Positions 52,532 to 60,415 of a stretch of DNA of 60,415 nucleotides are shown one piece after another; positions within the stretch are counted from its first letter, which is position 1, and each line of letters starts with the position of its first letter. The translations under genes and the position numbers were made by a program. The notes under the pieces were generated by a model, which saw nothing but the letters and a program-made list of their open reading frames with translations, was not told the origin of the DNA and did not search any database. The DNA comes from an uncultured Phocaeicola sp. (GTDB lineage: Bacteria; Bacteroidota; Bacteroidia; Bacteroidales; Bacteroidaceae), in NCBI GenBank assembly GCA_944321015.1, contig CALUJS010000013.1, positions 1 to 60,415 of the forward strand, given 5' to 3'.

Positions 52532-53083
52532 TCAGGCGAATAAAATAAGCAGCAAGGTATCGGAAAACTTCTTGCGCAGCAGGGAAATTCCGCGCTTGGT
52601 GTGGGTGCGCACAGTTTCATAACCGATATTCATCAGTTGCGCAATCTCCTTGTCGTCCCACCCTTCGAGCTTCAGGCGCATCACCTCGGCGCATTTCACG
52701 GGCAGGCGGTCAATCTCTTCTTTCAGGCGGGCATAGAGTTCGACTTCAAAGATGGTATCCTCCAACGGTTCGTCCTGATAGACATCGGTCAGCTCCTCAC
52801 GGCGGAAGGATTGCCCACGACGCAGATGGTCGACGAGCCGGTTACGCAGCAGGATGAAGAGATAGTCCTTGTCCGACCGCACGTCGGAGAGGGTTTGTTT
52901 CTTCTGCCACAAGACGCAAAAGAGGTCGGTCACGATGTCCTCGCTCTCCTCCCGGTCGTGCAGGCGGCTGTCGGCATACAACACCATGGGAGCATAGTAG
53001 CGACGAAACAAGGTGTCATAGGCCACCTCATTGCCGACGGCCACTTGCGGCAGGAGCTGCTCCGCGTAAGTATTTTCACCCAT
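52532..53083 (-). CDS. ECF-type sigma factor paired with FecR
   Basis: About 183 aa from MGENTYAEQLLPQVAVGNEVAY; an upstream in-frame ATG is less likely. Region 2: YYAPMVLYADSRLHDREESEDIVTDLFCVLWQ. Region 4: LPVKCAEVMRLKLEGWDDKEIAQLMNIGYETVRTHTKRGI. The hydrophobic C-terminal tail is typical of Bacteroidetes SusCD-linked sigma factors. It is first in the operon sigma-FecR-SusC-SusD-TlpA and likely drives it. Confidence 0.94.
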   Translation of the reverse strand: MGENTYAEQLLPQVAVGNEVAYDTLFRRYYAPMVLYADSRLHDREESEDIVTDLFCVLWQKKQTLSDVRSDKDYLFILLRNRLVDHLRRGQSFRREELTDVYQDEPLEDTIFEVELYARLKEEIDRLPVKCAEVMRLKLEGWDDKEIAQLMNIGYETVRTHTKRGISLLRKKFSDTLLLILFA

Positions 53084-53132
53084 CTTACTCACTTGTTTGC
53101 AATCGAATATATAATCGGCGGCTAAAGTAAGC

Positions 53133-53169
53133 AAAAAGACCGTCCCCCCAAACGGGAAACGGCCTTTTT
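53133..53169 (-). terminator. Terminator of the rpsB-tsf unit
   Basis: AAAAAGACCGT (53133-53143) pairs with ACGGCCTTTTT (53159-53169) with one mismatch, plus an inner CCC/GGG pair. The minus strand ends in TTTTT. It lies 23 bp past the tsf stop, before the divergent-side sigma gene start. Confidence 0.8.
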
Positions 53170-53191
53170 CTTTATATCGTCCGACTATTTA

Positions 53192-54022
53192 TTACTCGGC
53201 ACGCAGGGTGAAACGCTTGAAAGCGGTTACGGTCAAATCCTTGTCGGTAGCCTTCAGGAAGTCTGCAACGGTCATCTTGGCGTCCTGGATGTATTCTTGC
53301 TTGAGCAAGCATACTTCCTTGTAGAACTTGCCGATGCGTCCCATGGCAATCTTCTCGATCATGTTTTCGGGCTTGCCTTCCTGGCGGGCCTTGTCGGCAG
53401 CGATTTCCTTCTCCTTGGCCAATACGTCGGCGGGCACGTCGGCCTCGCTGATGGCAATCGGGTTCATGGCAGCCACCTGCATGGCAATCTCATGACCGAT
53501 GCGGTCTACGCCCTCGATGTTCTTGTTCAGGGCCACCATGGTGCAGAGGAAGTTCTTGTTTTGGTGGTTGTACACCGAGATAACCGGAGCCTCGATGGTC
53601 ATGTAACCATCCAGTTCCATCTTCTCGCCGGTGATACCGCTGCGGTCGATCACAGCCTGTGCCACCGTGGTGTCGCCCAAGGGGAGAGCCTTTACTTCGT
53701 CCAAGGTCTTGCACTTGTGGGCAACGGCAGCGTCCAATATCTCGTGAGCCAACTTCACAAAGTCTTCGTTCTTTGCCACGAAATCGGTTTCGCACTTCAG
53801 CGCAATCATCGCGCCAAATCCGTCAGCCACCTTAGCCAACACGCAGCCTTCCGAGGCTTCGCGGTCGGAACGCTTGGCAGCGATAGCCTGTCCTTTCTCG
53901 CGGATAATCTTCATTGCCTTGTCGAAGTCGCCTTCAGCCTGAGTCAAAGCGTTTTTGCAATCCATCATACCAGCTCCGGTCATCTTGCGCAGCTTGGTAA
54001 TGTCAGCCATACTTACAGCCAT
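53192..54022 (-). CDS. tsf: Translation elongation factor Ts
   Basis: A 276-aa protein. MAVSMADITKLRKMTGAGMMDCKNAL is the conserved EF-Ts N-terminus (UBA-like domain), and the TDFVAKNEDF motif follows. EF-Ts exchanges GDP for GTP on EF-Tu. It lies downstream of rpsB, the universal pairing, but separated by about 164 bp that hold a hairpin repeat. Confidence 0.98.
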   Translation of the reverse strand: MAVSMADITKLRKMTGAGMMDCKNALTQAEGDFDKAMKIIREKGQAIAAKRSDREASEGCVLAKVADGFGAMIALKCETDFVAKNEDFVKLAHEILDAAVAHKCKTLDEVKALPLGDTTVAQAVIDRSGITGEKMELDGYMTIEAPVISVYNHQNKNFLCTMVALNKNIEGVDRIGHEIAMQVAAMNPIAISEADVPADVLAKEKEIAADKARQEGKPENMIEKIAMGRIGKFYKEVCLLKQEYIQDAKMTVADFLKATDKDLTVTAFKRFTLRAE

Positions 54023-54084
54023 AGTTCTTTTTTCTTATTTTAATGGGTTAATGAATAATCAGTGGTTATGGTTATAAAATGATA

Positions 54085-54158
54085 AGAGTTGAAGGCTGAA
54101 GGATGAAAGTACAGGGATAGAAACATCTCAACTCTCAACGCTCAACTTTCAACTCTCA
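54085..54158. repeat. Hairpin element between rpsB and tsf
   Basis: Left arm of GAAGGNTGAAGGATGAAAG words with GAGTTGA (54085-54109) and right arm of CAACTCTCAACGCTCAACTT words (54126-54158). The arms are imperfectly complementary and built of about 7-nt words, like the GAAGAAT hairpins but with another word. Confidence 0.6.
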
Positions 54159-54186
54159 CCTATGTAGCGGACTTCAATCAGCGTGA

Positions 54187-55026
54187 TTAAGCCTCTTCAT
54201 CGTCCTTAACGAAAGCAGCAGCCTTGCCTGCGTTGATAGCCTCTTCCGTCGACTTGTCCAGACGGGCCTTGGCGGCGCCTTTCTTTCTGGTCTTGGGAGC
54301 AGCGTTCTCGCCGGCAGCTTCCATGTCGACCTTCTCGGCTTTTCTTTCTTCCAGACCTTCGGCAATGGCGCCGCAGCATGCATCGAGGATGACCTCAATT
54401 GACTTGTTGGCGTCGTCGTTGGCCGGGATTACGAAGTCGATGTTGTCGGGGTTGGAGTTTGTGTCCACGATGCCGAATACGGGGATGCCCAGACGGTTAG
54501 CTTCGCGCACAGCGATGTTTTCCTTCATCACGTCGACAACGAAGAGTGCAGACGGCAGACGGGTCAGGTCGGCGATGGAACCGAGGTTCTTCTCCAGCTT
54601 GGCACGCTGACGGGAGATTTGCAGGATTTCTCTCTTGGAGAGGTTGGCATAGGTACCATCGTTGCTCAGTTTGTCGATGGTAGCCATCTTCTTCACAGCC
54701 TTACGGATGGTCGGGAAGTTGGTCAACATACCGCCCGGCCAGCGCTCGATTACGTAGGGCATGTTTACGGCAGCAGCCTTGTCGGCCACTACTTGCTTGG
54801 CTTGTTTTTTAGTAGCAACAAACAGGATTTTCTTTCCTGATTTGGCGATTTGTTTCAGGGCGTCGGCAGCTTCTTCCACCTTAGCCACTGTTTTGTGGAG
54901 GTCAATGATGTGGATACCATTGCGTTCCATGAAGATATAGGGAGCCATTGCGGGGTTCCACTTTCTCTTCAAGTGTCCGAAGTGGCAACCGGCTTCCAAT
55001 AAAGTATCAAATGTTACTCTTGACAT
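54187..55026 (-). CDS. rpsB: 30S ribosomal protein S2
   Basis: A 279-aa protein. Family blocks: FDTLLEAGCHFGHLKRKWNPAMAPYIF, ADKAAAVNMPYVIERWPGGMLTNFPTIRK, FVVDVMKENIAVREANRLGIPVFGIVDTNSNP. The Lys/Ala/Glu-rich C-terminal extension is a Bacteroidetes trait. Upstream 5' sequence (55027-55110) contains CTACCCGGTGGTTGG (minus), which resembles a short stretch in the rplM leader. Confidence 0.98.
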   Translation of the reverse strand: MSRVTFDTLLEAGCHFGHLKRKWNPAMAPYIFMERNGIHIIDLHKTVAKVEEAADALKQIAKSGKKILFVATKKQAKQVVADKAAAVNMPYVIERWPGGMLTNFPTIRKAVKKMATIDKLSNDGTYANLSKREILQISRQRAKLEKNLGSIADLTRLPSALFVVDVMKENIAVREANRLGIPVFGIVDTNSNPDNIDFVIPANDDANKSIEVILDACCGAIAEGLEERKAEKVDMEAAGENAAPKTRKKGAAKARLDKSTEEAINAGKAAAFVKDDEEA

Positions 55027-55120
55027 TGTTTTTATTCTTTAAATCGTTTACTTTCTTTTTTGTTTTCACCAACCACCGGGTAGTCTGCATTGGAGGAGTC
55101 CCGACGGTTTAGATACTAAA

Positions 55121-55234
55121 CGAAGTTTGAAGTTGCGAAGTTCTTGAGTTTTTAAGTTTCTGAGTTTCAAGCTGCCGTCCTTCCGAGGGAAGTGGCACGG
55201 CTTACCAACTTATAAACTAAAAAACTTACGAACT
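55121..55234. repeat. Hairpin element between rpsI and rpsB
   Basis: Left arm of AAGTTCTTGAGTTTTTAAG-type words (55121-55171) and right arm ACTTATAAACTAAAAAACTT (55208-55227), with a GC-rich loop CTGCCGTCCTTCCGAGGGAA between. Same architecture as the hairpin at 54085 and the GAAGAAT hairpins. Confidence 0.65.
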
Positions 55235-55238
55235 CCAA

Positions 55239-55634
55239 TCAACGTTTACTGAACTGGAATCTTCTGCGTGCTTTCGGACGTCCCGGTTTCTTACGCTCAA
55301 CCTCACGAGAATCGCGGGTCATGAAGCCTTCGGCGCGCAGGGCCTTCTTGTCTTCGGGATTGATTTTAACCAATGCACGGGCGATGGCCAGGCGGAGAGC
55401 CTGAGACTGGCCGGTGAAGCCGCCACCGTAGAGATTTACCTTAATATCATATTTTTCAGCAACGCCCAGTGTGTTCAACGGTTGCTTTACGACAAATTGA
55501 AGAATCGACGACGGAAAGTACTGTGCGAGATCTCTCTTGTTGATCGTAATCTTTCCGGTGCCTTCGCTGGCTTCGCGAACATACACGCGAGCAACAGCGC
55601 TCTTACGTCTGCCTATTGCGTTTACTACTTCCAT
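55239..55634 (-). CDS. rpsI: 30S ribosomal protein S9
   Basis: A 131-aa protein. VNAIGRRKSAVARVYVREA at the start and the basic C-terminus KKPGRPKARRRFQFSKR, whose tail contacts P-site tRNA, are diagnostic. It follows rplM by 6 bp in the conserved rplM-rpsI operon. Confidence 0.98.
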   Translation of the reverse strand: MEVVNAIGRRKSAVARVYVREASEGTGKITINKRDLAQYFPSSILQFVVKQPLNTLGVAEKYDIKVNLYGGGFTGQSQALRLAIARALVKINPEDKKALRAEGFMTRDSREVERKKPGRPKARRRFQFSKR

Positions 55635-55640
55635 CCTGTA

Positions 55641-56102
55641 TTATTTAAGTAAGTTGATATCGATTGTTTTGGGGTTTTGAGCCTCATGCTTGTGCTCGCT
55701 TCCGGCATACACATACAAGTTGCCAAGTAGCTTGGCGCCCAAACGGTTCTTGGGAAGCATGCCTTTCACAACACGACGGTACAGGTGTTCCCAGCCCAAG
55801 GGACGAGCCACCAGGTCGGCCGGAGAGAACTGCTTCTGGCCGCCGGGATAGCCGGTGAAGCGCAGATAAACGCGGTCAGTCCACTTGTTACCCGTCAATT
55901 TCACTTTGTCTGCGTTGATGATAATCACATTGTCGCCGCAGTCCACGTGAGGAGTAAAGTTGGGTTTGTACTTACCCCTCAACAACTTCGCAACCTTTGC
56001 GCCCAGGCGGCCCAGCACCTGGTCAGTAGCGTCAACAACGACCCATTCTTTGGTCGCAGTCTCTTTGTTTGCAGAAATGGTCTTGTAACTTAAAGTATCC
56101 AC
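55641..56102 (-). CDS. rplM: 50S ribosomal protein L13
   Basis: A 153-aa protein. Conserved WVVVDATDQVLGRLGAKVAKLLRGKYKPNFTPHVDCGDNVIIINA and RFTGYPGGQK are typical. First gene of the rplM-rpsI operon, with a promoter at 56229-56259 and a leader of about 120 nt. Confidence 0.98.
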   Translation of the reverse strand: MDTLSYKTISANKETATKEWVVVDATDQVLGRLGAKVAKLLRGKYKPNFTPHVDCGDNVIIINADKVKLTGNKWTDRVYLRFTGYPGGQKQFSPADLVARPLGWEHLYRRVVKGMLPKNRLGAKLLGNLYVYAGSEHKHEAQNPKTIDINLLK

Positions 56103-56228
56103 TCTTGATAAAATTTTAAATTGTTAACTACTAAAAAACATTTTCTTTTTGGCAGCGCTAACCACCCGCACGGGCTATTAACACGCTTAAGTCTAAACTT
56201 TTATAACGTCTAGATAATAATCGGCTTG

Positions 56229-56259
56229 CAAAGGTACGGCTTTTCTCTTAAACTCCAAA
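56229..56259 (-). promoter_or_regulatory. rplM operon promoter
   Basis: Minus strand: TTTG (56256-56259), 19 nt, TACCTTTG (56229-56236). Full consensus, with the same -7 as the rRNA promoter. The leader (56103 to about 56222) has a small GCCCG/CGGGT hairpin and could hold a ribosomal-protein autoregulatory site. Confidence 0.85.
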
Positions 56260-56345
56260 CAATTCAATATCTTTTTTATCTCGCTATGAAGGAGTTATTT
56301 ACGCCACAAAACAAAATCGGCCGTCCAAACAGGCCTCCGAGCGGA

Positions 56346-56433
56346 GATATGATCGCTCGCGACGCACCATATGCCCGCTCGCGAGCGTCCATATGCCGGG
56401 AGACGAGCCGCAATATTCGCGCTCAAACCGGGA
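56346..56433 (+). repeat. 22-bp-period array, locus D (4 units)
   Basis: Units start at 56346 (GATATG), 56368 (CATATG), 56390 (CATATG) and 56412 (AATATT). The best unit contains CGCTCGCGAGCG, a perfect 12-bp palindrome. Weaker units may continue to about 56480. It lies between the rplM promoter and the SGNH hydrolase gene. Confidence 0.85.
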
Positions 56434-56559
56434 AAACACAAGGCCGAATCGCGCCCGACGACGCACGAATGAAGGGCGGAATCGCGCCGGGTGTGAAGGG
56501 AAATCCGTATCTTTGTCCGAAGACAATCATCGAAAGACCAAACATCATACAAACACATC

Positions 56560-57390
56560 ATGAACACACGCATCATCCTCTGCCTGCTGACGGCCCTGTT
56601 GGCCGCAGCACCCGCCTGCCCCGCCGCCATCGGGACACAAGACGGACCCGAAACCGCCACGGACAACCAGTGGAAGGGCAAACGGGTGGCTTTCCTGGGC
56701 GACTCCATCACGGACTCCATCCATGTGGGCACCACCAAATGCTATTGGGAGTTTCTGGCCGAATGGCTGGGCATCGAACCGCACGTATATGCCAAGAACG
56801 GCAACCAGTGGGACGGCGTGCTGCGCCAGGCGGAACGGCTGAAAGCCGACCGAACGCAGGTGGATGCCATCATCATCTTTGCCGGAACGAACGATTACAA
56901 TGCGGGAATTCCCTTGGGCGGATGGTATGACTACGCGCAGACTGAAACCACGGTGAAAGGCGGAGGCCGGGAAATCCGTGCCCGACGCACGCCGCAGATG
57001 AACGGCGCCACGCTGCGCGGACGCATCAACCGTGTGATGGACTATCTGAAGACGAACTTCCCCACGCAGCAAATCATCGTGCTGACACCCATCCACCGCG
57101 CCGCCGCGCAATTCAAGAACCGGAACATCCAGCCCGAAGAAGCGTTTCCCAACCGGCTGGGCCTCTACGTGGACGAGTATGTGGAGGCCATCCGCGAGGC
57201 GGGCAGCGTGTGGGCCGTGCCCGTCATCGACCTGCACAGCCTGAGCGGCCTCTACCCCATGAACGACGCGCACGCGCGCTACTTCCATGACCGCGACACC
57301 GACCGCCTGCACCCGAACGCCGAAGGCCACCGCCGCATGGCGCTCACGCTGATGTATCAGCTGTTGGCACTGCCGGCATCGTTTCGCTGA
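56560..57390 (+). CDS. SGNH/GDSL hydrolase, exported
   Basis: A 276-aa protein with a signal peptide (about 1-22). Catalytic blocks: GDSITDS (Ser), GTNDYN (block III), and DRLHPNAEGH (Asp-x-x-His). The fold hydrolyses esters, typically deacetylating polysaccharides or cleaving lipids. Substrate unknown. It stands alone, convergent with asnS, with a shared terminator. Confidence 0.9.
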   Translation: MNTRIILCLLTALLAAAPACPAAIGTQDGPETATDNQWKGKRVAFLGDSITDSIHVGTTKCYWEFLAEWLGIEPHVYAKNGNQWDGVLRQAERLKADRTQVDAIIIFAGTNDYNAGIPLGGWYDYAQTETTVKGGGREIRARRTPQMNGATLRGRINRVMDYLKTNFPTQQIIVLTPIHRAAAQFKNRNIQPEEAFPNRLGLYVDEYVEAIREAGSVWAVPVIDLHSLSGLYPMNDAHARYFHDRDTDRLHPNAEGHRRMALTLMYQLLALPASFR

Positions 57391-57409
57391 CGGTAGTCTC
57401 CATCAACCC

Positions 57410-57447
57410 AAAAAAGCCGCGCAGGCAATTCATGCTTACGCGGCTTT
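57410..57447 (-). terminator. Terminator of asnS
   Basis: AAAGCCGCG (57413-57421) pairs with CGCGGCTTT (57439-57447). On the minus strand the stem ends in TTTTTT. Convergent with the hydrolase gene. Confidence 0.85.
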
Positions 57448-57471
57448 CCATATATATAATATGGTATGTAA

Positions 57472-58875
57472 TCAGAACTCGGCGTTGCGCGGCGTGCGCG
57501 GGAACGGAATCACGTCGCGGATGTTGGTCATGCCGGTCACGAAGAGCAACAGACGCTCGAAACCGAGGCCGAAGCCGGCGTGCGGGCAGGTGCCATACTT
57601 GCGCGTGTCGAGATACCACCACATGTCCTTCATCGGGATGTTCAGTTCCTTGATGCGGGCCATCAGCTTGTCGTAGCTCTCCTCGCGGACGCTGCCGCCG
57701 ATGATTTCGCCAATCTGGGGGAAGAGCACGTCGGTGCCTTGCACGGTTTTCCCGTCTTCGTTCTGCTTCATGTAGAAGGCTTTGATTTCCTTCGGATAAT
57801 CTATCATGATGACCGGCTTGCGGAAGTGTTCCTCCACCAGGAAGCGTTCGTGCTCGCTGGCCAGGTCGCATCCCCAGTAGACGGGGAACTCGAACTTGTG
57901 TCCGTTGGCCACGGCCTCTTCCAGTATTTTGATACCCTCGGTGTAGGGCAGGCGCACGAACTCCGTGTTCACCACGCCCTGCAAGCGCTCTATCAGGCCC
58001 GGGTCTACCATCTTGTTGAGGAAGGCCAGATCGTCCCGGCAATTATCCAACGCCCATTGCACGCAGTACTTGATGAACTCTTCTTCCAAGTCCATCAGTT
58101 CGTGCAGGTCGGCAAAGGCCACCTCGGGCTCAATCATCCAGAACTCGGCCAAGTGACGCGGCGTGTTGGAGTTCTCGGCGCGGAAGGTAGGTCCGAACGT
58201 ATAGATGGCGCCCAAGGCAGTGGCTGCCAACTCGCCTTCCAACTGGCCGGACACCGTCAGGCTGGCCTGCTTGCCAAAGAAGTCGTCATCGTAGATGATG
58301 GAGCCGTTCTCGTCCTTCTTCAGGTCGTAGAGGTTCATCGTAGTCACTTGGAACATCTGTCCGGCGCCCTCGCAGTCTGAAGCCGTGATGATGGGCGCAT
58401 GGAAGTAGAAGAAGCCTTTCTCGTGGAAGAACTTGTGGATGGCAATGGCCATATTGTGACGGATGCGGAGCACGGCACCAAACGTATTGGTACGGGGACG
58501 CAGGTGAGCAATCTCGCGCAGGAACTCCATGGAGTGCCCTTTCTTCTGCAAAGGATATGTGTTGTCGCAAGCGCCCAGCACCTCGATTTCGGTAGCCTGA
58601 ATCTCTACCGCCTGGCCGGAACCAACGGAAGCCACGAGCGTACCGTTCACGCTCAGGCAGGCACCGGTCGTAATGAGCTTCAGCAGGTCGGCATCGAACT
58701 TCTCCACATCGACCACCACTTGCACGTTATTTATAGTAGAACCGTCATTGATAGCCACGAAGTTGACTTGTTTACTACCACGGCGGGTACGCACCCAGCC
58801 TTTCACATTGACTTGCGCGCCTACATCGGTACGCTTCAGCAGGTCGACAACTTTTGTTCTACGAATTGTTTCCAT
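57472..58875 (-). CDS. asnS: Asparaginyl-tRNA synthetase
   Basis: About 467 aa from [17 protein letters not shown], choosing the second of two adjacent ATGs. The N-terminal OB fold binds the anticodon ([25 protein letters not shown]). The class II core has [22 protein letters not shown] (motif 2) and [25 protein letters not shown] (motif 3). Length is typical. Confidence 0.97.
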   Translation of the reverse strand: METIRRTKVVDLLKRTDVGAQVNVKGWVRTRRGSKQVNFVAINDGSTINNVQVVVDVEKFDADLLKLITTGACLSVNGTLVASVGSGQAVEIQATEIEVLGACDNTYPLQKKGHSMEFLREIAHLRPRTNTFGAVLRIRHNMAIAIHKFFHEKGFFYFHAPIITASDCEGAGQMFQVTTMNLYDLKKDENGSIIYDDDFFGKQASLTVSGQLEGELAATALGAIYTFGPTFRAENSNTPRHLAEFWMIEPEVAFADLHELMDLEEEFIKYCVQWALDNCRDDLAFLNKMVDPGLIERLQGVVNTEFVRLPYTEGIKILEEAVANGHKFEFPVYWGCDLASEHERFLVEEHFRKPVIMIDYPKEIKAFYMKQNEDGKTVQGTDVLFPQIGEIIGGSVREESYDKLMARIKELNIPMKDMWWYLDTRKYGTCPHAGFGLGFERLLLFVTGMTNIRDVIPFPRTPRNAEF

Positions 58876-58902
58876 CATAATCGTTGTTAGTATGAACAAT
58901 AT

Positions 58903-60393
58903 TTATTCGAAAGCACCCATGCGAAGCATGTTCACTTCTTTCTCTGTCAGGTAACGCCACTGTCCGCGACGGAGATTCTTCTTGGTCAGTCCGGCAAAGA
59001 ACACACGGTCGAGACGAATCACGCGGTATCCCAAAGCTTCAAATATACGGCGCACAATGCGGTTCTTGCCCGAGTGTATTTCGATGCCCACCTGTGCCTT
59101 GTCGGTGTCTGAAGCATAGCTGATGGCATCGGCATGCACTTCGCCATCGTCGAGCGTGATGCCTGCGGCAATCTTTTCAAGGTCGGCCTGAGCCACCGGC
59201 TTGTCGCAATGCACATGATAGATTTTCTTCTTCAGGAACTTCGGGTGGGTCAGTTTGGATGCCAAGTCACCGTCGTTCGTGAGCAACAGCACACCGGTCG
59301 TATTGCGGTCCAGACGGCCAACAGGATAAATGCGCTCCTTGCAAGCGCCCTTCACGCAGTCCATCACGGTCTTGCGTTCCTGCGGATCATCTGAGGTGGT
59401 CACACAGTCTTTCGGTTTGTTAAGCAGCACATAGACCTTGCGTTCTATCTTCACGAGTCGGTCATTGAACTTCACCTCGTCGCTGCGTTTAATCTTCGTA
59501 CCCAATTCGGTTACCACTTGTCCGTTTACGCTAATAGCGCCGGCTGCGATAAATTCGTCAGCCTCGCGACGGGAGCAAACGCCGGCATTGGCCAGGAACT
59601 TATTCAGACGAATCGGCTCGTTCGGATCGGTCAGGACATCCTTGTACTCCAACTGCTTCTTGCGAGTGTATTTGGCATTGGGGTCGTAGTCAGCCGTATG
59701 GCGCGGACGGTAGCCGCCTTTCTGACGGTTATTATAGCCGCCCTGCTGCTGACGGTAGCCACCTTGGTTGTAGCCGCCCTGACCGTATGAGTTTCCTCCG
59801 CCACGGTTATATCCGCCGTTGTTGTTCGGACGGCGATAAGTAGAGCGCGGCTGCTGACCGTCGCCATTTTCCCAACGGTTGCCATTGGGCTCCCAACGGT
59901 TGCCGCCGTTATTGTCATAGCGGTTACCGTTGTCGTAACGGTTGCCATTGTTGTTATAGTTGTTCTGGCGCCACGGACGTTGTTCGCCGTTGTTTCCGTT
60001 GCGGAAATTGGGGTTGTAGCTGCGCGGACGGGTGTTCTGACGATCGCCGCCACGGTATCCGCCGTTATCATAACGGCCGCCCATGTTGTTGCCGTCGCTG
60101 TGGTATGCCGGCGAACTGCCTATGCGCGGACGGCGCGGACGGGGCATGTCGGCATTGTCGGCACGATAAGCCGGTTCTCCGGTTGGGCGGCTGATGCGCG
60201 GACGACGCGGACGCTCCTGCCCTCCTCCATCGTTTCCATATCGGTTGTATGCCTGACGCGAAGGACGCGCCTCGGTGTTCTCATCGCGGTTGTAATTTAC
60301 CTTTCTGTACTCTCTATTGTAAGAACGGGATTCTTCACGGGCTTCAGAATTCTCCTCCGAATTCGGTTGCCAATTTTCTTGGTCTGTACTCAT
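58903..60393 (-). CDS. Pseudouridine synthase (RsuA/RluB family) with long disordered N-terminus
   Basis: A 496-aa protein. The first about 240 residues are low complexity, rich in Arg, Gly, Asn, Tyr and Gln (RYDNGNRYDNNGGNR, NRGGGNSYGQGGYNQGGY). An S4 domain (IRLNKFLANAGVCSRREADEFI) and the catalytic domain with PVGRLDRNTTGVLLLTNDGD (Asp nucleophile) follow. It likely makes one 23S or 16S rRNA pseudouridine. The N-terminal tail resembles RNA-binding, condensate-forming segments. The gene is complete; only 22 bp lie beyond its start. Confidence 0.92.
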   Translation of the reverse strand: MSTDQENWQPNSEENSEAREESRSYNREYRKVNYNRDENTEARPSRQAYNRYGNDGGGQERPRRPRISRPTGEPAYRADNADMPRPRRPRIGSSPAYHSDGNNMGGRYDNGGYRGGDRQNTRPRSYNPNFRNGNNGEQRPWRQNNYNNNGNRYDNGNRYDNNGGNRWEPNGNRWENGDGQQPRSTYRRPNNNGGYNRGGGNSYGQGGYNQGGYRQQQGGYNNRQKGGYRPRHTADYDPNAKYTRKKQLEYKDVLTDPNEPIRLNKFLANAGVCSRREADEFIAAGAISVNGQVVTELGTKIKRSDEVKFNDRLVKIERKVYVLLNKPKDCVTTSDDPQERKTVMDCVKGACKERIYPVGRLDRNTTGVLLLTNDGDLASKLTHPKFLKKKIYHVHCDKPVAQADLEKIAAGITLDDGEVHADAISYASDTDKAQVGIEIHSGKNRIVRRIFEALGYRVIRLDRVFFAGLTKKNLRRGQWRYLTEKEVNMLRMGAFE

Positions 60394-60415
60394 GATTCTG
60401 CTATTATAATAATGT

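Overview
The window is chromosomal DNA of a Bacteroidales bacterium. The evidence is a SusC/SusD pair with a FecR/ECF-sigma regulator, many promoters of the Bacteroidetes form (TTTG, 19-20 nt, TAnnTTTG), a tmRNA whose tag reads GENNYALAA, a Bacteroidetes-type tyrosine integrase, and a MutS2/RNase Y/ZapA core gene set. Base composition looks GC-rich for the order. The species cannot be fixed from sequence reading alone.

Layout. 1-72 is the 5' end of a 16S rRNA gene (minus) with its promoter at 256-287. 718-6723 is a compact minus-strand operon pdxJ-exbB-exbD-tonB-DJ1-ispD-recG, ended by a strong hairpin at 377-410. nadK runs divergently, followed by a large M16 peptidase. 11183-13508 is a second ExbB/membrane protein/ExbD/ExbD cluster without its own TonB, divergent from an ECF sigma factor.

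14303-33122 is an integrated phage-like element beside the tmRNA gene. It carries a non-contractile tail module (tube, tail chaperones, tape measure, tip, collagen-repeat fibre), a lysis set (holin, amidase, candidate unimolecular spanin), an HU-like protein, a RelE-type toxin-antitoxin pair, a Fic protein, an orphan HicB-like protein and an integrase. No terminase, portal, capsid or sheath gene was seen. A reverse-strand cassette of four tiny membrane proteins sits between the chaperone and tape-measure genes.

33157-39795 is core: tmRNA, rny, zapA and a coiled-coil partner, a hypothetical protein, a small periplasmic protein and mutS2. 40391-44484 is a defence-like patch: a frameshifted AAA ATPase, a WYL regulator, an internally deleted DnaQ-type exonuclease remnant, and a TIR-transmembrane protein whose C-terminal domain resembles STING, with no cyclic-nucleotide synthase gene beside it. 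44567-53083 is an ECF sigma/FecR/SusC/SusD/TlpA uptake locus. 53192-56102 holds ribosomal genes (tsf, rpsB, rpsI, rplM), followed by an SGNH hydrolase, asnS and a pseudouridine synthase with a long disordered N-terminus.

Most notable non-genic signal: arrays of units with an exact 22-bp period in six intergenic places. Four host arrays share one unit (ATATG, then CGCTYGCG-like core). Two arrays inside the phage-like element have different units but the same period. Main candidates for something new are the orphan TIR-TM-STING-like protein, the 22-bp arrays, the headless tail element and its small-membrane-protein cassette.
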